A program made the translations under genes and the position numbers. From Desulfobacterales bacterium (GTDB lineage: Bacteria > Desulfobacterota > Desulfobacteria > Desulfobacterales > 4be13): DNA of 7,169 nt. The DNA lies in assembly GCA_029934695.1 (NCBI GenBank), contig JAOZLU010000108.1, forward strand, positions 1 through 7,169, read 5' to 3'. The notes beneath the pieces are model-generated. The model did no database searches. It was given only the letters and a program-made list of their open reading frames with translations, and had not been told where the DNA came from. The stretch's first letter is position 1; the number at the start of each line of letters is the position of its first letter. This document shows, piece by piece, positions 3,494 through 7,169 of this stretch.

Positions 3494-5971
3494 ATGGAAA
3501 AAATCTTGGCAATTGATGACGACCCGGAAATTCTGGAGATTATTTCAGCGTCATTAAAAAAATATATTCCCGGCTGTATCGTGATGACCACACAATCAGG
3601 CGATGAAGGCATAGAAAAGGCAAAAACAGAACAGCCTGATACCATTCTGCTTGATATCAATATGCCGGATATGAACGGATTTGAAGTCTGTAAAAAGCTG
3701 AAAGCGGATGAGGAAACAAAGCATATCCCGATTATTATTCTCACCGGTATGCAGGCGGATGTCAAAAGTCGCATTAAAGGACTGAATCTCGGCGCAGATG
3801 CTTTTCTGTCCAAGCCCATCGGAGGTGCTGAGTTGGTAAGTCAGGTCAAAGTGATGCTGCGGATCAGAAGGACAGAGGAATTTCTCCGCAGAGAAAAAGG
3901 CTTTCTGGAAGACTTGGTGCTGGAAAGGACGAAAGCATTGGCCTGGGAAGCATCTGTCAATGAAGCTATTGCAGAACTGTCCGGCGCGCTGATATCCTCT
4001 TTGTCAATTGAAACTATATCCCTGCTTGTGCTTGACAAAGCCAAAAAACTTACAGGCAGCATGCACGGTTATGCTGCTTATATTGACCCGGCAACCGGAT
4101 ATCTGACCGCCCGCAGAGACATCCGGGATGACTGTCACGATGAAAATAAAAATTTTATTTTTAAAGAGTTCAAAGGGCTGTGGGGATGGGTTCTGAAAAA
4201 CCGAAAGCCTTTGCTGACAAATGCCCCTGCAAAAGACCCGCGTTCATCCGGAACACTTCCGGGCCATATACAGATTCGCCGATTTCTGTCCGTACCTGCA
4301 CAAATAGATGAGAAACTGGCAGGCCAAATTTCGGTTGCCAATTCAGAGTCAGATTATACTGAGAATGACCTCAGGCTGGTTGAACGTCTGTCAGTCCTTT
4401 ATGCCATTGCGATTCATCGCAGACATGCGGAAAAAAAACTGGTGAAAGCCAGAGAAGATGCCGAAGCCGCCAGCCGCGCCAAGAGTCAGTTTCTGGCCAA
4501 TCTGAGCCATGAGATCCGCACCCCGATGAACGGTGTCATCGGGATGCTTGATCTGGCGATTGACACGAAATTGAACGCGAAACAGAGGGAATACCTCTCG
4601 CTGGCAAAATATTCAGCAGATTCCCTTCTGCATCTTCTCAATGAAATGCTTGATCTGTCCAGAATCGAAGCTGGAAAATTGGAGATCAGCCGCGTCCGTT
4701 TCAATCTCAGTTCGCTTATAAAATCTGCCATGGCACCTGTGAAATTGCAGGCCGAAGAAAAGGGACTGAACCTGCGATATGAGATTCTTTCAGATGTTCC
4801 CGACCTCCTTGGGGACCCTGACCGTCTGCGTCAGATTATCGTAAACATCCTGAGAAACGCCGTCAAATTTACCGAAAAAGGCGGTATTTTTATTCAGGTA
4901 AAGCAGAAAAATAATGGAGTTTCCCCCGATCCTCACGCTTCACGCTTCACGCTTCAATTTTCCATAAGCGATACCGGGATCGGGATTCCCAAAGATAAGT
5001 GTGACAGCATTTTTGACCCGTTTTTCCAAGTGGACGGTTCTGTTCGTCGAAGTTACGAAGGCATCGGACTCGGTCTGAGCATTTGCCGGCAACTGACAGA
5101 ACTGATGGGAGGTTGCATAGAGGTGAAAAGCGAGGTCGGCAAAGGGAGCGTGTTTTCTTTTACTGTCGCATTCAATTTACAGGGGGAACTCTCTGAATTT
5201 CAGGCTTCCGAAACTCCCAAAGCTTCGGATATCTCAGCAACTCCCCCTAATGTGCCCAGAGATAAAATCAGAATACTGGTCGTCGAAGACCATTGGGTCA
5301 GCCGGAAGGCAGTCAGAAATTTTCTGAGCGCGGACGGCTACAAAGTCATAACTGCTTCCAATGGCAAGATGGCACTGGAAGCCTTGGAGTGTATGCGTTT
5401 TAACCTCGTTCTTATGGATATTCAGATGCCCGGGATGGACGGAATTGAAGCGACAAAGGCAATTCGGAATTCAGAGGGCGGAATGCGGAACAAAGAGGGT
5501 GCCAAATTCCGAATTCCGATTATTGCGCTGACAGCCCATGCTTTCAAGGAGGACCGGAAGCGATGCCTGGAAGCAGGCATGGATGATTACGTTACCAAGC
5601 CGATAAAGAGAGTATCACTTTTGAAGGTTGTTGAAAAGTTCATTCCTGAAGCTGCCTCATGCAAAGCTTCGGATGCTGAGTTCGGAATGAAAAATATAAA
5701 TCATTCTGCTTGTGATTCATTTCTCGATCAGACAGCGACTCATATCCGGGAATTGAAAGGGGCCATCTCATCCGGAGATGAAAGCCTGATGGAATATCAT
5801 GCACGCAAACTGAAAGATATGGCCTCCGATTCAGGAGCGTACAGGATCGGGGATGAGATATTCCGGCTCCAGCTTGCTGTCAGAAAGGGGGATACTGTAA
5901 AATGCGGTTTGCTGCTTGAGAGGGTTGAAAAAGCGTTTGACAAACTGAAGGTGCTGCTCAGTGACCAGTGA
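3494..5971 (+). CDS. Hybrid histidine kinase: REC-GAF-HisKA-HATPase-REC-HPt-like
   Basis: An 825-residue cytoplasmic sensor kinase without membrane segments. Order: REC1 (3-122; acidic pocket D8/D9, phosphoacceptor D54 in LLDINMPDMNG, T84, K107); coiled linker (125-150); GAF sensor domain (about 155-308); HisKA with phospho-H339 in LSHEIRTPMNG; HATPase with N-box N455 (NILRNAVKFT), DTGIGIP (D493) and GLGLS (525-529); REC2 (592-715; E598/D599, phosphoacceptor D642 in LMDIQMPGMDG, T680, K702); and an HPt-like helical end (about 745-820). All kinase and receiver residues are intact. In the HPt-like part, the pattern expected as A-H-x-L-K-G reads A-R-K-L-K-D (R771, D775), so the usual phospho-His is absent, although H769 lies two residues before. 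Short heptamer-type repeats enlarge loops in the HATPase and REC2. The ATG follows a weak GAGCGGGA site. A phosphorelay to the next gene's receiver is inferred; the signal is unknown. Confidence 0.95.
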   Translation: MEKILAIDDDPEILEIISASLKKYIPGCIVMTTQSGDEGIEKAKTEQPDTILLDINMPDMNGFEVCKKLKADEETKHIPIIILTGMQADVKSRIKGLNLGADAFLSKPIGGAELVSQVKVMLRIRRTEEFLRREKGFLEDLVLERTKALAWEASVNEAIAELSGALISSLSIETISLLVLDKAKKLTGSMHGYAAYIDPATGYLTARRDIRDDCHDENKNFIFKEFKGLWGWVLKNRKPLLTNAPAKDPRSSGTLPGHIQIRRFLSVPAQIDEKLAGQISVANSESDYTENDLRLVERLSVLYAIAIHRRHAEKKLVKAREDAEAASRAKSQFLANLSHEIRTPMNGVIGMLDLAIDTKLNAKQREYLSLAKYSADSLLHLLNEMLDLSRIEAGKLEISRVRFNLSSLIKSAMAPVKLQAEEKGLNLRYEILSDVPDLLGDPDRLRQIIVNILRNAVKFTEKGGIFIQVKQKNNGVSPDPHASRFTLQFSISDTGIGIPKDKCDSIFDPFFQVDGSVRRSYEGIGLGLSICRQLTELMGGCIEVKSEVGKGSVFSFTVAFNLQGELSEFQASETPKASDISATPPNVPRDKIRILVVEDHWVSRKAVRNFLSADGYKVITASNGKMALEALECMRFNLVLMDIQMPGMDGIEATKAIRNSEGGMRNKEGAKFRIPIIALTAHAFKEDRKRCLEAGMDDYVTKPIKRVSLLKVVEKFIPEAASCKASDAEFGMKNINHSACDSFLDQTATHIRELKGAISSGDESLMEYHARKLKDMASDSGAYRIGDEIFRLQLAVRKGDTVKCGLLLERVEKAFDKLKVLLSDQ
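4933..4956 (+). repeat. TCACGCT heptamer repeat inside the kinase HATPase domain
   Basis: TCACGCT is repeated three times (4933-4939, 4940-4946, 4947-4953) and followed by TCA. Three units are 21 bp, so the frame is kept. It encodes HASRFTL, in a beta-hairpin loop between strand GGIFIQVKQ and the strand leading to DTGIGIP, where most kinases have a shorter loop. Confidence 0.85.
5466..5500 (+). repeat. Heptamer-phased repeat inside REC2
   Basis: The bases split in 7-bp steps into GGAATTC, AGAGGGC, GGAATGC, GGAACAA, AGAGGGT, with AGAGGG recurring at 21 bp. ATTCGGAAT (5462-5470) is also found in inverse as ATTCCGAAT (5506-5514). The stretch encodes the Gly/Arg/Asn-rich loop SEGGMRNKEGAKF between receiver helix 3 and the strand IPIIALTA, which is normally about six residues shorter. 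Confidence 0.65.
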
Positions 5972-5972
5972 C
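5959..5972 (+). repeat. CAGTGAC heptamer repeat across the kinase stop codon
   Basis: Two exact CAGTGAC units (5959-5965, 5966-5972) are followed by the similar CACTG. The second unit supplies the TGA stop (5969-5971), so the last residues Ser-Asp-Gln and the end of the kinase come from the repeat. Confidence 0.7.
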
Positions 5973-6025
5973 CACTGCTATGATCTGTGAAGCCGGAGAT
6001 AGAGGGTAAGGGAAAAGGAGAACTG

Positions 6026-6427
6026 ATGATAAAAATACTGATTGTGGAAGATGATTTCATTGTGCGTCGGATATTAAAAGATATTCTTTCACCTTATGGG
6101 GATTGCGATATCGTTGTTGACGGCGAAGAAGCCATTCAGGCGTTCAGACTGGCCTGGGAAGAAAAGGAGCCTTATGATCTGATCTGTCTGGATATTATGA
6201 TGCCAAAACTTGATGGCCAGGAAGCCCTGAGACAGATCCGTGAGATGGAAAAAGAAATAGGAATACAGGGATCGGCAGAGGTGAAAGTGATTATGGTCAC
6301 CGCGCTCGACGATCCGAAAAATGTTGTAGAGGCGTATTACAGGGGAGGGGCCACGTCATACATTGTCAAACCCATTGTGAAAGTAAGGCTTCTTGACGAG
6401 ATACGATCTTTCGGACTGATAAAGTGA
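6026..6427 (+). CDS. Single-domain response regulator (CheY-like receiver)
   Basis: A 133-residue receiver domain with no output domain. The acidic pocket is D9/D10 in ILIVEDD, the phosphoacceptor is D56 in CLDIMMPKLDG, the switch Thr is T92 in MVTALDD, and the conserved Lys is K115 in IVKPI. All key residues are present, so it should be phosphorylated and act by protein-protein contact, perhaps as a relay intermediate or final effector for the hybrid kinase encoded 54 bp upstream. I chose the ATG preceded by AGGAG (6016-6020, 5-bp spacing); a GTG at 5987 in the same frame would add a charged 13-residue tail before the canonical receiver start and is unlikely. The spacer to the kinase has no terminator, which supports co-transcription. 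Confidence 0.93.
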   Translation: MIKILIVEDDFIVRRILKDILSPYGDCDIVVDGEEAIQAFRLAWEEKEPYDLICLDIMMPKLDGQEALRQIREMEKEIGIQGSAEVKVIMVTALDDPKNVVEAYYRGGATSYIVKPIVKVRLLDEIRSFGLIK

Positions 6428-6469
6428 TGTATTCAGAAATATGATGCCGATACAGAGTGGGAGAGAAAG

Positions 6470-7045
6470 ATGTTCAGTGATTTTAAAGCGAAAGCTGATT
6501 TGGAACGAACCGGATATAAGATCAAAGAAAAGGATTTGTCGTTACCGGAACATGAGCAGATCAGTGATCAGACCTACGACGATATCCGGACTTTTGTCAA
6601 ATTGTCTTATAGTCATGAAGAAACGGTGAAAGCCCTTATTCTGACCCCTGTCATTGTATATGTGATCAATCAGCTCAACGGGAAATACAGTATTTTATAT
6701 GAAGTGTATATCGAAGCTGATGATGATTTGAAGGGGAGGTGTGATATCATTGTCTCAAAGGTCGAGGATGATGACACGAATGACACCTTGGGTGACAAAC
6801 CGTTACTTGTGACCGAAGCGAAGAAAAAAACGGTGGAGGAGGCTCTCAGCCAATGTGGTGCTGAACTGATCGCATTACATAAACTTGGCAAAAAAGCACA
6901 GTATGGCGTGATTTCCACAGGTGATGATTGGATGTTCCTTGAAATTTTTCCGGAGCAGCAGATCGTGTATCAGCATCATCGCAAATTTTATTTGTCAGAT
7001 TTACGACGTGTGGCAAATATTATGCTGAATGTGTTAAAAGTATAA
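6470..7045 (+). CDS. PD-(D/E)XK nuclease-like protein
   Basis: A 191-residue soluble protein of no named family. Its centre has the layout of the PD-(D/E)XK nuclease fold: a helix with Glu (SHEETVKALILTPVIVYVI, E50/E51), a strand carrying Asp (GRCDIIVSK, D92), an acidic loop, the strand LLVTEAKKK (E116-A117-K118, matching E-x-K), and a following helix with ALSQCGAELIAL (Q128). The next strands, YGVISTGDDWMFLEI, resemble the nuclease domain of type I restriction R subunits, but there is no helicase part and the length is that of a stand-alone domain. It could cut DNA or be a nuclease-fold protein of other use. An ATG after GGGAGAGAAAG is the start. It lies 42 bp after the response regulator on the same strand, so it may share its transcript. 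The catalytic role is inferred from motifs only. Confidence 0.82.
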   Translation: MFSDFKAKADLERTGYKIKEKDLSLPEHEQISDQTYDDIRTFVKLSYSHEETVKALILTPVIVYVINQLNGKYSILYEVYIEADDDLKGRCDIIVSKVEDDDTNDTLGDKPLLVTEAKKKTVEEALSQCGAELIALHKLGKKAQYGVISTGDDWMFLEIFPEQQIVYQHHRKFYLSDLRRVANIMLNVLKV

Positions 7046-7079
7046 TTCCATACTCCTTCCCGATTTGACAATCCCCCTC

Positions 7080-7169
7080 TTTGCCGGACAGGGTTTGCAA
7101 CCCCTTTTTGCCGGACGGGGTTTGCAACCCCGTCCGAAACTTATGCTGCCTCTTTGCCGGACGGGGTTT
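7080..7169. repeat. Palindromic GC-rich intergenic repeats, three copies
   Basis: TTTGCCGGAC(A/G)GGGTTTGC units begin at 7080, 7107 and 7153; the first two are 25 bp with one mismatch and the third is cut by the window end. The second copy continues into CCGTCCG, giving an 11-bp perfect stem, CGGACGGGGTT (7112-7122) with AACCCCGTCCG (7126-7136), around the loop TGC. This is the form of repetitive extragenic palindromes. The array probably continues to the right. Confidence 0.9.
7091..7109 (+). terminator. Possible terminator of the nuclease-like gene
   Basis: GGGTT (7091-7095) and AACCC (7099-7103) form a short stem with loop TGC, followed by C and five T residues (7105-7109). It is the first copy of the palindromic repeat and lies 45 bp beyond the nuclease stop, so the repeat may double as a terminator. 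The stem is only five pairs, hence low confidence. Confidence 0.35.

Noticed and set aside
5987..6025. Upstream GTG start for the response regulator
   Set aside because: The ATG at 6026 has an AGGAG site at good spacing and matches the usual receiver start; the GTG version adds a low-complexity charged tail.
7080..7169. CRISPR array
   Set aside because: Copies are 27 and 46 bp apart with only 2-21 bp between them, no regular spacers and no cas genes; a palindromic repeat family explains it better.

Overview
The window looks like a chromosomal segment of a Gram-negative, probably deltaproteobacterial (Desulfobacterota, Desulfobacteraceae-like) organism. This rests on protein style (multi-domain hybrid histidine kinase, stand-alone receiver, free-standing HMA protein) and on the many short heptanucleotide and palindromic repeats in and between genes. 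No rRNA, tRNA or marker gene fixes the taxonomy, so the assignment is tentative.

Layout. Positions 1-63 are a 7-bp tandem array. A flotillin-like SPFH protein (166-1632, +) follows; it has the full FloA architecture plus a C-terminal extension of about five 25-residue helical repeats. A small heavy-metal-associated (HMA) metal-binding protein faces it on the minus strand (1795-1998). About 330 bp of non-coding DNA (1999-2332) hold hairpins and a repeat-rich block bounded by short inverted repeats. Next comes an overlapping pair on the plus strand: an unrecognised small protein (2351-2647) and an alpha/beta hydrolase with an intact catalytic triad (2644-3399). Two 31-bp hairpin-forming repeats (3418-3480) precede a signalling cluster: a cytoplasmic hybrid histidine kinase REC-GAF-HisKA-HATPase-REC-HPt-like (3494-5971) and a single-domain response regulator (6026-6427). 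A PD-(D/E)XK nuclease-like protein (6470-7045) follows on the same strand. The window ends inside an array of palindromic GC-rich repeats (7080-7169).

How the parts may work together. The kinase and the following receiver are probably a phosphorelay, with the kinase sensing a cytosolic cue through GAF and its N-terminal receiver. Its terminal HPt-like domain has Arg where the phosphorylated His should be, so the usual path through that domain is unlikely to operate. The nuclease-like gene sits 42 bp downstream of the receiver and may be co-transcribed; a functional link is only inferred. The flotillin, HMA and hydrolase genes show no obvious link to the signalling cluster.

The most unusual features are the repeat-extended flotillin with a nearly identical 75-bp tandem duplication, the His-to-Arg HPt domain, and heptamer-phased repeats lying inside kinase domain loops and across its stop codon.
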